A stretch of DNA of 64,000 nt, taken from positions 186,001 to 250,000 of the forward strand of contig NZ_QQWG01000002.1 in assembly GCF_003863355.1 (NCBI RefSeq), written 5' to 3'. The stretch comes from Ancylomarina euxina. GTDB lineage: Bacteria > Bacteroidota > Bacteroidia > Bacteroidales > Marinifilaceae. The notes beneath the pieces were generated by a model. That model was given only the letters and a program-made list of their open reading frames with translations, had not been told where the DNA came from and ran no database searches. Positions 27,405-37,332 of the stretch are shown in pieces. The number at the start of each line of letters is the position of its first letter. The first letter of the stretch is position 1. The position numbers and the translations under genes are program-made.

Positions 27405-27944
27405 ATGAACATTTTTTTTAGAGCATTTGAATTAGAAGATGCAGAATTTATTAATGCATTGAGAGATAATGAAGTCATGGAGAGCAAAATCGGTGGCAAC
27501 AAACGTTTTGTATCTCTGGCACGAGAGCGTAAATGGATAGAAGATATTATATATGGGGATTCCAAGGAACAAATTTATTTAGCTATTTGTGAAAATGGAA
27601 GTAAGGATATAATAGGCTATTCCTCAATTTCGGATATAGATCACTTTAATAAATCTTGCTCTTTAAGTGGAATTAAACTTGATGTTGAGTTTTCCAAAAA
27701 GGGTTATGGTATTCAAGTTATAATTATGATGTTAAGATATGTATTTGAAGAATTAGGAATGGAAAGATGTACTTCTATATGTCTAGAAAATCATGTTGTA
27801 ATGGCAAAAATATTAGAGAGAGTTGGTTTTCATACAGAAGGATTACTCCGTCATTCATTATTTAAGAATGGAGCTTTTCAAAACCAATATCTATTTAGTA
27901 TTATAAAAGCTGATTATTTCGAAAGAAAAAAGAAACTTCAATAG
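27405..27944 (+). CDS. GNAT family N-acetyltransferase (RimJ/RimL-like)
   Basis: A 179-residue acetyltransferase. FRAFELEDAEFINALRDNE opens the fold, the acetyl-CoA loop is in KKGYGIQVIIMMLRYVFE, and CLENHVVMAKILERVGFHTEGLLR is the usual C-terminal half. The position right after the aminotransferase and WbqC suggests N-acetylation of the 4-amino sugar or of its acyl substituent. A 119-base spacer separates it from WbqC. Confidence 0.82.
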   Translation: MNIFFRAFELEDAEFINALRDNEVMESKIGGNKRFVSLARERKWIEDIIYGDSKEQIYLAICENGSKDIIGYSSISDIDHFNKSCSLSGIKLDVEFSKKGYGIQVIIMMLRYVFEELGMERCTSICLENHVVMAKILERVGFHTEGLLRHSLFKNGAFQNQYLFSIIKADYFERKKKLQ

Positions 27945-27963
27945 ATCTAAATTTTATATTGAT

Positions 27964-28947
27964 ATGACTAAACCTCTTGTGAGCATTAATTGTATAACGT
28001 ATAATCATGAGAATTATATTGCTCAGACTATTGAAGGCTTTCTAATTCAGAAAACAACTTTTCCGATAGAAATAATTATTTGTGAGGATGCTTCAACTGA
28101 TAATACTGCGAAAATTATACAAGAATATGTCGATAAGTATCCTGACTTGATTATTCCTTTGTTTCAAGAAACAAATCAATATTCAAAAGGAAAGAACCCT
28201 GGGTTTGAGATTTCAATGCCGAAGTGTCAGGGGAAATATATAGCTCACTGCGAAGGAGATGATTTTTGGACTGACCCCTATAAGCTACAGAAACAAGTTG
28301 ATTTTATGGAGGCTAATCCTGATTATTCGTTTATTTTTCATGATTGTGAAATACTTGACCAAAAAACGGGAGAAAAGATCTTACGTGTTGGAAATCGTCA
28401 AATTGATGTGGTTGTAGACCTTGAATCTATTATTCTGGAAAATAACGTGCCTACAGCTTCCATTTTGCATAGAAATATATTGAATTTTAGATCATTACCG
28501 CCATGGTATTTGACAGTCAGTAAAGGTGATTATGCTTTAGTTATTCTTTTGTCTGAACGTGGATTGGGGAAGTATTTACCTGATGTGATGTCAGTTTATA
28601 GAGTCCATATTGGAGGTGTATGGTCGGGTACTAATATTGCTTATCGTAACAGTGAAGATATAAAGTTTTTTGAATTTTTGAATGAGCAATTTTCTAATCA
28701 AAAAGTGAGAAACGCTATAAAAAAGAGACTGAACCATTGTTTGTTTGAAAAAGCATTTATTAAAATAAAACGGGGAGAATTAGTAAGTGGTTTGTATTTA
28801 TATCTTCTACATATGAATGCAAATAAGGAGAAGAAAAATCAGAATGAAATGAAAAAAATTCTTAGTGCTTTTAAGATAGGTCTATTGTATCTGTTTCGTA
28901 AGCCCATAGCTTATTTAAAACTAGATGTTAATAACTCTTCTGTATAA
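27964..28947 (+). CDS. Glycosyltransferase family 2
   Basis: A 327-residue GT-A enzyme. VSINCITYNHENYIAQTIEGFL opens the nucleotide-binding domain, with IIICEDASTDNT and HCEGDDFWTDPYKLQKQVDFM, in which EGDD takes the place of the metal-binding DxD. A basic C-terminal helix region (about 280-320) may attach the enzyme to the membrane. It adds one sugar of the repeat unit; donor and linkage are unknown. Confidence 0.87.
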   Translation: MTKPLVSINCITYNHENYIAQTIEGFLIQKTTFPIEIIICEDASTDNTAKIIQEYVDKYPDLIIPLFQETNQYSKGKNPGFEISMPKCQGKYIAHCEGDDFWTDPYKLQKQVDFMEANPDYSFIFHDCEILDQKTGEKILRVGNRQIDVVVDLESIILENNVPTASILHRNILNFRSLPPWYLTVSKGDYALVILLSERGLGKYLPDVMSVYRVHIGGVWSGTNIAYRNSEDIKFFEFLNEQFSNQKVRNAIKKRLNHCLFEKAFIKIKRGELVSGLYLYLLHMNANKEKKNQNEMKKILSAFKIGLLYLFRKPIAYLKLDVNNSSV

Positions 28948-29006
28948 ATAATGTGATTATTTTTTTATCAGTCATTTATTAATTATCTCAACTTATTAAG
29001 ATTAAA

Positions 29007-30230
29007 ATGAATAAGATTTTTGTTATCGGACCTTCCAAATATATAGGGAGACATTTTAAATCTATAGAAAACTCTCTGGGAGCAAACTTTGTTTATTTTG
29101 AGGAATATCAGCCTAATAAAATAATTGAAGAGAAGCCTGATTTGGTTATTATTCCAGATGAACACTGGTGTGAATTGGGCAATATTGTTGCTACATGTAA
29201 GGCACATGGGATTCTTACTTTACAATTGATGGATGGTATTTTAGAGTGGAGAAGAACCTGGGATTATGGTTCAAATGGACACCGTATAAATGGTATTCTG
29301 AATCCTTTAAACCAGCCGGCCTTTGCTCATAAAATTGCTTGCTTGGGTTTTAAAGATTTTAGGTTGTTAGAAAGTTGGGGAAATCATGGTAAATGTGAGA
29401 TTGTTGGGATGCCTCGTTTGAGAAATATTCAAGGTCTTAGAACTGATTTTTCTCATTTGGATAAGAAAAAAGGTAAGATTTTGGTTTGTACAGCAAAAAC
29501 GCCCGCCTTTACAATAGAACAAGAAAGAAAGACGATTGAATCATTAAAAGATTTAAGAGATTTTTTTAAGGAAAGAAATGATGTTGAAATCGTTTGGCGT
29601 TTGTCAGGTGATCTTTCTGAAAAATTGAATATTAAAAATACATTAACTGATCTTAATGGCTTGGAAATTCATAGGATAATTCAAGAAGTAGATTCAGTAA
29701 TTACCACACCATCAACGACCTTACTAGAGGCAATGGTATTAAAAACACCAGTAGCATTGCTTGATTATCACAATTTGCCTCATTATTTTGAGTCGGCTTG
29801 GATCATTTCTTCACAAAATCATATTCTAAATGTCTTCGAAGAATTAATGAATCCTCCAGTGGTGAAATTAGATTATCAAGAATTTTTATTGAATGACCAG
29901 TTATTCCAACATGAAGATGCAACAACAAGACTTCTGTTGCTGATTGAAAGTATGATAAACTATAAAGATGACCCAGAGAATTTGCCTACAACGATTTTAG
30001 ACAATATCTATGCACCAACTTATCGAATATCATCGGAGATTGGTACTTATTACCCAGAATTATCTTGGTTAGAAAAATTAGACAAGAGGGAGCTTGAATT
30101 AAAATTGTCTGCTGCAAAAGGGACAATAAGTGTGTTAGAAAACAAAGTGTGCAATTTAGAGAGACGTTTAAATTCCATACCATTTTATACATTACTTAAA
30201 AAATTAAAAAACAGCGTTCCATTTTTATGA
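29007..30230 (+). CDS. GT-B-like surface polysaccharide protein, unclassified
   Basis: A 407-residue soluble protein that I cannot place with certainty. Two Rossmann-like halves are suggested: FVIGPSKYIGRHF near the start, and SVITTPSTTLLEAMVLKTPVALLDYHN at about residues 229-255. The latter is like the donor-binding region of GT-B or CDP-glycerol-type transferases. The last 45 residues are predicted coiled coil (KLSAAKGTISVLENKVCNLE) and a basic end. It overlaps the next gene by four bases. It probably takes part in transfer of a sugar or a phospho-substituent. Confidence 0.6.
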   Translation: MNKIFVIGPSKYIGRHFKSIENSLGANFVYFEEYQPNKIIEEKPDLVIIPDEHWCELGNIVATCKAHGILTLQLMDGILEWRRTWDYGSNGHRINGILNPLNQPAFAHKIACLGFKDFRLLESWGNHGKCEIVGMPRLRNIQGLRTDFSHLDKKKGKILVCTAKTPAFTIEQERKTIESLKDLRDFFKERNDVEIVWRLSGDLSEKLNIKNTLTDLNGLEIHRIIQEVDSVITTPSTTLLEAMVLKTPVALLDYHNLPHYFESAWIISSQNHILNVFEELMNPPVVKLDYQEFLLNDQLFQHEDATTRLLLLIESMINYKDDPENLPTTILDNIYAPTYRISSEIGTYYPELSWLEKLDKRELELKLSAAKGTISVLENKVCNLERRLNSIPFYTLLKKLKNSVPFL

Positions 30231-31330
30231 AAATACTCATAGTTCATACACGAAATGATATTATAAGTGGTGCTGAATATGCAATCACTGATATGCTAAA
30301 TACTCTTCCAGCTGATCTTGAATTTGAAATGATGACACCTGGTTATGGGGTATTGTCAGAGTATCTTGAAGGAAGAGGGTTTAAGGTGCATGTGAAAAAA
30401 TATAGTGGTCCTCGAAGAAGATATCCAGGTTTATATCAATTGAGTTCTTTTTTGCTGATGAGATGGTTAAAAAAGCAAAAGTTTGATTTGATCTTGTGTA
30501 ATACATTTGCGGCCAGTTTTAGGATGTCTCTGGGAGCAAAATGGGCAGGAATAAAAATTGCGATTTACACACGTGAATACTTTTCGAAAAAGAAACAAGT
30601 TAACCTAAATCAAGTCAATCGAGCAAGTTCTATAATTGCTGTATCTGAGGATGTTAAAGATTATTATGGAGATATGCACCCTCATGTCAACGTTTGTCAT
30701 GATACTATTGATATTGGTTTGATAAATAAACGATTAAAGGACCATAAACGTTCTCTTCTTGAAGAATCTGTATTTAATATTGGTTTCATCGGCCGGATAA
30801 CACGATACAAACAACCCGATCTTGTAATTCGAGCATTACCAGATATAATTAAAAAAATTCCCAATGTTCATGTTCATATTGTTGGAAAAGCTGTTAGCCA
30901 AGAATATGATTTCGAATTGGGTTTAAAGCAATTGGTGAAGGAATTGAAAATTGATTCTTATGTGACATTTTGGGGATATAGGAGTGACTCAATAGAACTA
31001 ATGAAAGATTTTGATGTTTTGTGTTTAACATCAGATAGAGAACCTTTCCCACGTACGATTTTGGAATCTATGCTAGCAGGTACTCCTGTGGTTTGTTCAA
31101 ATACAGGAGGATGTAAGGAAATGGTAAGGGATAATATCACGGGGCTTCATTTTGATGTTTGCAGTGATGAGAATTCAGTAAAATTAGCCAAACAGATTAT
31201 TCGTTTATCGAATGACAAGGTTCTTTATAAAGAAATTGTGACGAATAGTTTAAATTTTATTCAGGAAACATTTGGTCCCAAAGACCAGACAAAACATTTT
31301 TTTAACACTCTTAGGTTGATTTCAAAATAA
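30227..31330 (+). CDS. Glycosyltransferase family 4
   Basis: A 367-residue GT-B enzyme. The C-terminal donor half has IGFIGRITRYKQPDLVIRALP, followed by the E-x7-E region in TSDREPFPRTILESMLAGTPVVCSNTGG. The N-terminal acceptor half has IVHTRNDIISGAEYAITDML, a divergent GGAE-type loop. The start overlaps the previous stop (ATGA). It forms one glycosidic bond of the repeat unit; donor unknown. Confidence 0.87.
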   Translation: MKILIVHTRNDIISGAEYAITDMLNTLPADLEFEMMTPGYGVLSEYLEGRGFKVHVKKYSGPRRRYPGLYQLSSFLLMRWLKKQKFDLILCNTFAASFRMSLGAKWAGIKIAIYTREYFSKKKQVNLNQVNRASSIIAVSEDVKDYYGDMHPHVNVCHDTIDIGLINKRLKDHKRSLLEESVFNIGFIGRITRYKQPDLVIRALPDIIKKIPNVHVHIVGKAVSQEYDFELGLKQLVKELKIDSYVTFWGYRSDSIELMKDFDVLCLTSDREPFPRTILESMLAGTPVVCSNTGGCKEMVRDNITGLHFDVCSDENSVKLAKQIIRLSNDKVLYKEIVTNSLNFIQETFGPKDQTKHFFNTLRLISK

Positions 31331-31341
31331 TATTTTTCACT

Positions 31342-32469
31342 ATGAAAGTAGCAATTATTTACGATTTAACTGAGCCCGGTGGAGTCCAAACGTGTGTCTT
31401 ATCCCTTATAAAAGGATTGAATAAAAAAGGCATAAAACCTGTAATATTCTGGGATGAGGCTCCTAATAATGAGTTATTGGAAGAGGCAGGTGTAACAGTA
31501 GAGTATGTCAAGCTTAAATTCCCCATTGCCCCATCATGGATTAAAACCATGCCAAATTTGTTTAGATACTTATTATGGCCATTCAATATGGTTAGAATTA
31601 GTAAGATCCCTTTAGATTTTGATCACGTTTACTCTTTTACGGTTAATATCCTAATAGATCAGAATCGTTCACATCTATTTTATCTGTCAGGACCACCTTT
31701 ACTACCTCAGTTGGAGTCGAAATCTATCCGGTTTAAAATGGCTAAGTTTTTATATAAAATGCTTATTCGACCTTTTTATCCTGCATATGAACCACAAGTT
31801 GATGGGAATTATGTAATTAATTCAAAATTCACTGCTCAACTGTTTGAAGAAGCTCATCAAAGAACCTTAGAGGTTGTTTATCCTTCAAATCAATTGAAAA
31901 TTGAAAATCTTCAGAAAGAAGATCTGTCTTTTAGAGATACGGTTACTTTTTTTAGCCGCATCGTCGATTATAAACGTCCTGAATTCTTAATAAATCTTGC
32001 AGGACAGTATCCCGATTTGAAGTTTGTTATAATGGGAGGAGTTTCAAAAAACAGAATAGATTATCTAGAAAGCTTAAAGCATATGGCCAGTGATCAAAAT
32101 CTATCTAACCTTTCTTTTTATCCCAATGCTTCAAGGAATGATATTGATCAAATTTTGAAAAAGACATTATTTTATGTTTTTCCTGCAATTAATGAACATT
32201 TTGGAATTACAACTGTAGAAGCTGTATTAAAAGGTTGTATTCCTTTTGTTCACGATTCAGGAGGACAAAAAGAAATTGTTCCCTTTGATTTATTAAGATT
32301 CAGTGATCGTGATTTTACTGATAAGTTTGCAGAATTATTAAGTTTAAAAAATAAAGATTTGAATCAGTTGAGACAAGATATGCATGAGCATATTCTACTT
32401 TTTACAGAGGATGCCTTTATAGATAGGATGATAAATATTTGTATTGATGAGAAGCAAATTGCAGTCTAG
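31342..32469 (+). CDS. Glycosyltransferase family 4
   Basis: A 375-residue GT-B enzyme. YDLTEPGGVQTCVLSLIKGL opens the acceptor domain, FFSRIVDYKRPEFLINLAG opens the donor domain, and FPAINEHFGITTVEAVLKG carries the E-x7-E motif (EHFGITTVE) of GT4 enzymes. It lies 11 bases after the previous GT4 and overlaps the polymerase gene by 23 bases, which implies tight coupling within one operon. Confidence 0.87.
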   Translation: MKVAIIYDLTEPGGVQTCVLSLIKGLNKKGIKPVIFWDEAPNNELLEEAGVTVEYVKLKFPIAPSWIKTMPNLFRYLLWPFNMVRISKIPLDFDHVYSFTVNILIDQNRSHLFYLSGPPLLPQLESKSIRFKMAKFLYKMLIRPFYPAYEPQVDGNYVINSKFTAQLFEEAHQRTLEVVYPSNQLKIENLQKEDLSFRDTVTFFSRIVDYKRPEFLINLAGQYPDLKFVIMGGVSKNRIDYLESLKHMASDQNLSNLSFYPNASRNDIDQILKKTLFYVFPAINEHFGITTVEAVLKGCIPFVHDSGGQKEIVPFDLLRFSDRDFTDKFAELLSLKNKDLNQLRQDMHEHILLFTEDAFIDRMINICIDEKQIAV

Positions 32470-33850
32470 AGGGTTTAGTCCTTTCATCTATTTTTACATA
32501 CTAACAGTTGCTGCTATAACTGGTTTAATACTGAAAAATCAAGTAGTATATGCAGGTTATGTGCTAACATTGACCATTGGTCTTGTGTTCTTATATAGTA
32601 TTTTTCAAAAAGACACCGCACCTTTTTTCTCAATAATTATTTTTATTTATGCACCTTTTTTGGCGTTTTTAAGGCAATATGTCATCTCGTACAATGGAAT
32701 ATCATTAATCCTATTTGCAGCTCTTGTTTTATGGTTTATAAATAATAGGCAAATCTTCATAGAAGTTATATTTTGTAAAGTACGAATAGGCATTATTCTA
32801 TTTGTTTTCCTTTTTGTAAGCTATGGTGTGTTTATTGGGATTCCTTTAGAACGATTTATGAAGTTTATCGAAACGGCACTGGCTCTATTAGTATTTAGTA
32901 TGGTCCTGAAATCTGTTCGTTATGTGAGAAAATATACTATTTATTTTATTGCAAGTTCTTCACTGATAATATTAGGTCTTTTGCCACACATAGATACACG
33001 ATTTATATTTGAAACAGGTAATGCTGTTCACAAAGCTGACCCTAGTGCCTATAGTATCGCATTAGTTTTATCGGCCTTTTTTATTATTGCAGATAAAAAC
33101 GTGTGGGTTTCTCAGATGAGTCAAGAATGGCTACGGAAAATTAAATATTTGCTACTCGCTTTTATTATTGTATTGACCATATTAACAACATCAAGAATTG
33201 GATTTTTCACATTTGCGGGAAGCTACCTGTTGTTTTTGATTTTAAGCCGATTTAATCTCAAACAAATGCTACCTATAATCTTAGTTGTAAGTTTAAGTTT
33301 TGTATTTATTAGCAATACAGGTTATTCAGATATCGCGGAACATTGGTTTAATAAGACATTCAATAATGAAAGGGGAATTTCTGCGGCAACAACGGGGCGC
33401 GCTGATCAATGGAAAATGGCTGGAGTTTATCTGGTAAGTGAACCGATTGGAAATGTTTTAGGTGGTTTCGGTCCAGGAAAAGGTCCCATCTTTAGTCAGA
33501 TATACTCAACAAGAATAAATGCTATTGAATCTATGGCTGGAGGTTCTTATCAATTACATTCTCTATATCTTAATGTGTTGATTGAATTTGGTCTCATTGC
33601 ATTTGTTTGCTTCCTGATATTTTTAATACGGCGTTTTATGAAAGCCTATTTAATCTTTACAAAATTAAATTTTAAGCTCCCTATATTAGCCTTGTTTGCC
33701 TATGTTCTTTACATTAGTTCAACTTCTGGACTAGGTGTTGTGCCAGGTATGTTTATTGCAATATTTTTATTAAATGTTGATGACTTTAAGCGTAAAAAGC
33801 AGGTTATACGAATAGGAAAGTCAAAATCTGTTTCCCAAAATAAATATTAA
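32447..33850 (+). CDS. O-antigen polymerase/ligase-like membrane protein (Wzy candidate)
   Basis: A 467-residue protein with about 10-12 hydrophobic segments. It has a periplasmic stretch after GRADQWKMAGVYL (about residue 320) and GGFGPGKGP, as in the Wzy_C/O-antigen ligase family. SMAGGSYQLHSLYLNVLIEFGLIAF is the usual conserved loop with the reactive His. It is the only candidate polymerase in the locus. The ATG at 32447 lies inside the previous gene; a TTG three bases earlier also exists. Confidence 0.8.
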   Translation: MRSKLQSRGFSPFIYFYILTVAAITGLILKNQVVYAGYVLTLTIGLVFLYSIFQKDTAPFFSIIIFIYAPFLAFLRQYVISYNGISLILFAALVLWFINNRQIFIEVIFCKVRIGIILFVFLFVSYGVFIGIPLERFMKFIETALALLVFSMVLKSVRYVRKYTIYFIASSSLIILGLLPHIDTRFIFETGNAVHKADPSAYSIALVLSAFFIIADKNVWVSQMSQEWLRKIKYLLLAFIIVLTILTTSRIGFFTFAGSYLLFLILSRFNLKQMLPIILVVSLSFVFISNTGYSDIAEHWFNKTFNNERGISAATTGRADQWKMAGVYLVSEPIGNVLGGFGPGKGPIFSQIYSTRINAIESMAGGSYQLHSLYLNVLIEFGLIAFVCFLIFLIRRFMKAYLIFTKLNFKLPILALFAYVLYISSTSGLGVVPGMFIAIFLLNVDDFKRKKQVIRIGKSKSVSQNKY

Positions 33851-33925
33851 TCAGTCGATTTGAAAAGTTTGAGTTAAGCTTCTTTGATTTTTAAAACATT
33901 AGAATTTAGTTAGACGAATTAAAAT

Positions 33926-35080
33926 ATGATTAAAAAAGATCGATTGACATTGATTGCACATTTGCCTCACATCTTAATTGAAGGTCAATATCATTCATAT
34001 GAGCCATATGTAAGAGAGATGAAATTGTGGTCAGAATTATTCGAAACTATCGATTTATACACAGAGGTCGTATATGATACACCTTCATTTTCTATTATAT
34101 CATTACCATCGAATATGATTGTTCACGATTTGGGAATAAGGGGAGGTGGAGATAAAATATCACGTATAAAGCGATTTTTACAGACCCTAGTTTTGCCATT
34201 CAGGCTGTATCATATTATTAAGAGAGCATCATATCTTCACTTTAGATCACCTGGCTATACTACTTTCTTTGCCAATTTGGTTAACTATTTTTTTAAAAGA
34301 AAAGTAATAGTCAAGTGGGCAACAAGTTTCCCTCCACAAAAAGCAATGGGGAGAATTTCAAATTGGGAGGCCAAATTATTAATGAAATCAAGCAATAACA
34401 CTCAAGTAATGTGTTATAACGATATTCCGAAAAGTAATTTTCATATTTTCTTCCCTGCATTATTTACCCAAAGAGAACTATATGAAATAAGTTCTTTTAC
34501 AGATAAGACGAATTGGTCAGACACTTCAAGATATCGATTTGTTTGTGTAGGTCGTTTGCATCCTGATAAAAATATAGAGTTGATTTTGTATGGGCTTAGA
34601 AGATATTTAGATCAAACAGGAGACGATAACTTAATTATTGAACTGATAGGGGATGGTCCATTAAGGTCTAAGCTGGAAAGTTTAGTAAAAGACTTGAAAA
34701 TAATCAAGAATATTAAGTTCAAGGGAAGTCTGCCTTTTAATGAGGTTTTAAACGAGCTGAAAACGGCAAATTTTTTAATCATGCCTGGTGTTAATGAAGG
34801 ATGGGGTAAAGTTATAAATGAGTCATTAGCAGCTAAGTGTATTCCAATTGTAGTCAATAAAGGCAATGGGGCTAATGTTTTAAAACTCATGGGATCTCCA
34901 GGATTATTTTTTGAAGCTAGTGCAGATGGCTTTTCACAAATTATTCAAGTTGCTCAAGAACTGAAGAAAGATAAAATTGATCATTTTATTCAGTTAGGAG
35001 ATCGAGCTAATAGTAGTATGACTTTAGAGCAATTTCAACAGAAATTGATTCATGTGTTAGATTCATTAGATAAGTTATGA
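33926..35080 (+). CDS. Glycosyltransferase family 4
   Basis: A 384-residue GT-B enzyme. FVCVGRLHPDKNIELILYGL starts the donor domain, ELIGDGPLRSKLESLV follows, and MPGVNEGWGKVINESLAAK holds the E-x7-E motif. The acceptor half is longer at its start (LPHILIEGQYHSYEPYVREM) than in the neighbouring GT4 proteins. It belongs to the repeat-unit assembly set; donor unknown. Confidence 0.85.
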   Translation: MIKKDRLTLIAHLPHILIEGQYHSYEPYVREMKLWSELFETIDLYTEVVYDTPSFSIISLPSNMIVHDLGIRGGGDKISRIKRFLQTLVLPFRLYHIIKRASYLHFRSPGYTTFFANLVNYFFKRKVIVKWATSFPPQKAMGRISNWEAKLLMKSSNNTQVMCYNDIPKSNFHIFFPALFTQRELYEISSFTDKTNWSDTSRYRFVCVGRLHPDKNIELILYGLRRYLDQTGDDNLIIELIGDGPLRSKLESLVKDLKIIKNIKFKGSLPFNEVLNELKTANFLIMPGVNEGWGKVINESLAAKCIPIVVNKGNGANVLKLMGSPGLFFEASADGFSQIIQVAQELKKDKIDHFIQLGDRANSSMTLEQFQQKLIHVLDSLDKL

Positions 35081-35121
35081 AAATTGAGGTGAAAAAATAA
35101 GTGGAGTTTATTATATAAAAA

Positions 35122-36198
35122 ATGTTGAGTATGCGTATTCTTCAGTTGATTGATAACCTAAATCCTGGCGGTGCCGAACGCATGTCGGTTAATATAGCTA
35201 ACTTATTGAGTGAGACGAATAATAAATCGTTTTTATGCACGACAAGGTGTAAGGGGGCATTAAGTAGACATATCTTACCAGGTGTTGAATTATTCTATTT
35301 GAATAAGAAAAGGACATTTGATTTGAAGGCTTTTATGCGACTTCTAAAATATGTATATAAACACAGAATTGAAGTTCTTCATGCACACTCTTCGTCTATT
35401 TTTATGGGTGGTATTATAAAAATTTTCAAACCTTCTCTACGATTAATCTGGCATGATCACTATGGAAATAGAGAATATGATAGTAAGAGAAACCTCCTTT
35501 ATATTTTGTTTTCGGTATTATTTGATCGGGTTATCGTTGTTAATAATAAATTAGAAGAATGGGCGAAAAAACACCTTTTGTTAGCTGATAATAAGATCGT
35601 ATACTTAAAAAATTTTCCTCATTTAAATTTGAACATTAATCATGATGGGCCAACGGATTCAGTTCAAATTATATATTTGGCTAATTTGAAGAAGCCTAAG
35701 AATCATCATTTACTTGTTGAATCAATTAGTGAAATTCAATCCGAGCTAGGTGATATTAGGTTAAGTGTTCATTTAGTAGGAGCCTATCAGAACGATAGTT
35801 ATTATAAAAGCTTAATTTCTCTGATTGAGAAATATAATTTGAGTTCAGTGTTTAATTTAATCGGTTCTGTTTCTGATCCTTCGAAATATTTGTTGAAGGC
35901 TGATATTGCAGTAATTTGTTCAACTTTCGAAGGTTTACCAGTAAGTTTATTAGAGTATGGTTTAGCAGAACTACCTGTGATTTCAACTTCAGTTGGACAA
36001 TGCTCCGAAGTACTTGATTATGGTAAAGCCGGCTGGTTAGTAGAATCTGAGAATATCGAAGCATTCTCAAAGACTTTACTTCATGTAATATCTGACAGAG
36101 ATGATGCTAAGTTAAGAGCTCTAAAGCTTAAAGAAAGAGTTCTCGATAAATATGGGGCAAATTCATTTTTAGTTCAGTATCTCAAACTGGTTGTTTAA
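35122..36198 (+). CDS. Glycosyltransferase family 4
   Basis: A 358-residue GT-B enzyme. MRILQLIDNLNPGGAERM is the classic GT4 opening, with the GGAE loop for acceptor or phosphate contacts. LLKADIAVICSTFEGLPVSLLEYGLAELPVIST carries the donor-binding E-x7-E region. The second Met at 35131 (MRILQ) is a likelier start than the ATG at 35122, because family members begin directly at that strand. Confidence 0.88.
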   Translation: MLSMRILQLIDNLNPGGAERMSVNIANLLSETNNKSFLCTTRCKGALSRHILPGVELFYLNKKRTFDLKAFMRLLKYVYKHRIEVLHAHSSSIFMGGIIKIFKPSLRLIWHDHYGNREYDSKRNLLYILFSVLFDRVIVVNNKLEEWAKKHLLLADNKIVYLKNFPHLNLNINHDGPTDSVQIIYLANLKKPKNHHLLVESISEIQSELGDIRLSVHLVGAYQNDSYYKSLISLIEKYNLSSVFNLIGSVSDPSKYLLKADIAVICSTFEGLPVSLLEYGLAELPVISTSVGQCSEVLDYGKAGWLVESENIEAFSKTLLHVISDRDDAKLRALKLKERVLDKYGANSFLVQYLKLVV

Positions 36199-36297
36199 TT
36201 TAAAAAGTGGTTTTGTAGATATCCAATTCTAATTAAAAGTATCTGTCTTTATTTATACAAGAGAATATTACTTTTTGATTATTCGTAGAACCAATTT

Positions 36298-37329
36298 ATG
36301 AAGAAGTGTAAGCTAGTTTATATTGGGAATCAACTCTCCAAATATGGTTTAACACCAACCTTAGTCGAAACTTTAGGTGAGCGTTTAAAAAACGATTTTG
36401 AAGTAGTGCAAGGGTCAAACAAACAAAATAAGATATTTCGTTTGTTGCATATGTGGTGGTTGGTGATTTTAAATAGAAAATCAGATTATTTACTGATTGA
36501 TACATATAGTACCTCATCTTTCTTATATGCATGGAGTTCTGCTGTATTATCCAGATTATTTCACTTGAAATATGTTCCAATATTACACGGGGGTAATTTG
36601 CCATTAAGAGCCAAACGATCACCAAAACTTATGAAGCAATTTTTGAGTAAGGCATATGAGGTTGTTTGTCCTTCTGATTACTTAAAAGTTGAGATGGAGA
36701 AAGCTGTTGGAGGCAACTATTTGGTTATTCCGAATTTCATTGATTTAGTGAACTACTCGTTCGAAGTAAAATCAATTGAAGAAGAAAAGGAAATGAACTT
36801 ATTGTGGGTTCGTTCATTCCACGAAATATACAATCCTTACTTAGCAATCATAGTCTTACGTCAATTACACAATAATGGATTCGATAAGGCAAAGCTTTGT
36901 ATGGTTGGACCAGATAAAGATGGGTCCTTAAAAAAAACCAAACAAATGGTTACAGATTATGGTCTAAACGATTTTGTGAGTTTTACAGGAAAAGTATCAC
37001 AAAAAGAATGGATCGCTTTGTCGAAAGGTTATAATATTTTCTTGAATACTACAAATATTGATAATACTCCAGTTAGTGTGATGGAGGCTATGGCATTAGG
37101 TTTTCCCGTAATATCAACTAAGGTAGGAGGTATACCTTATTTGTTTAGAGATAAGGAAGAAGGTATAATGGTAGAACCTAATAATAGTGAAGCAATAGTA
37201 TCAGCTATTAAAAGTTTGGAAAATCACCCGGAAAACGTAAATAAAATTAGTAAGGCTGCAAGGAATAAAGCTTGTGAATGGGATTGGAATTTGGTGCGAA
37301 ATCAGTGGTTAAGCTTGTTATCAAATTAA
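36298..37329 (+). CDS. Glycosyltransferase family 4
   Basis: A 343-residue GT-B enzyme. LVYIGNQLSKYGLTPTLVETL opens it, LLWVRSFHEIYNPYLAIIVL starts the donor domain, and LNTTNIDNTPVSVMEAMALGFPVISTKVGGIP is the E-x7-E-like region, with Asp in place of the first Glu. This NIDNTP form is common in Bacteroidota GT4 enzymes. It lies three bases before the CapK-like gene. Confidence 0.86.
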   Translation: MKKCKLVYIGNQLSKYGLTPTLVETLGERLKNDFEVVQGSNKQNKIFRLLHMWWLVILNRKSDYLLIDTYSTSSFLYAWSSAVLSRLFHLKYVPILHGGNLPLRAKRSPKLMKQFLSKAYEVVCPSDYLKVEMEKAVGGNYLVIPNFIDLVNYSFEVKSIEEEKEMNLLWVRSFHEIYNPYLAIIVLRQLHNNGFDKAKLCMVGPDKDGSLKKTKQMVTDYGLNDFVSFTGKVSQKEWIALSKGYNIFLNTTNIDNTPVSVMEAMALGFPVISTKVGGIPYLFRDKEEGIMVEPNNSEAIVSAIKSLENHPENVNKISKAARNKACEWDWNLVRNQWLSLLSN

Positions 37330-37332
37330 TGT

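Noticed and set aside
29007-30230. Firm call as CDP-glycerol glycerophosphotransferase
   Set aside because: Only the donor-like PSTTLLEAM stretch is similar; the family's His-based motifs cannot be seen, so the call was left open.
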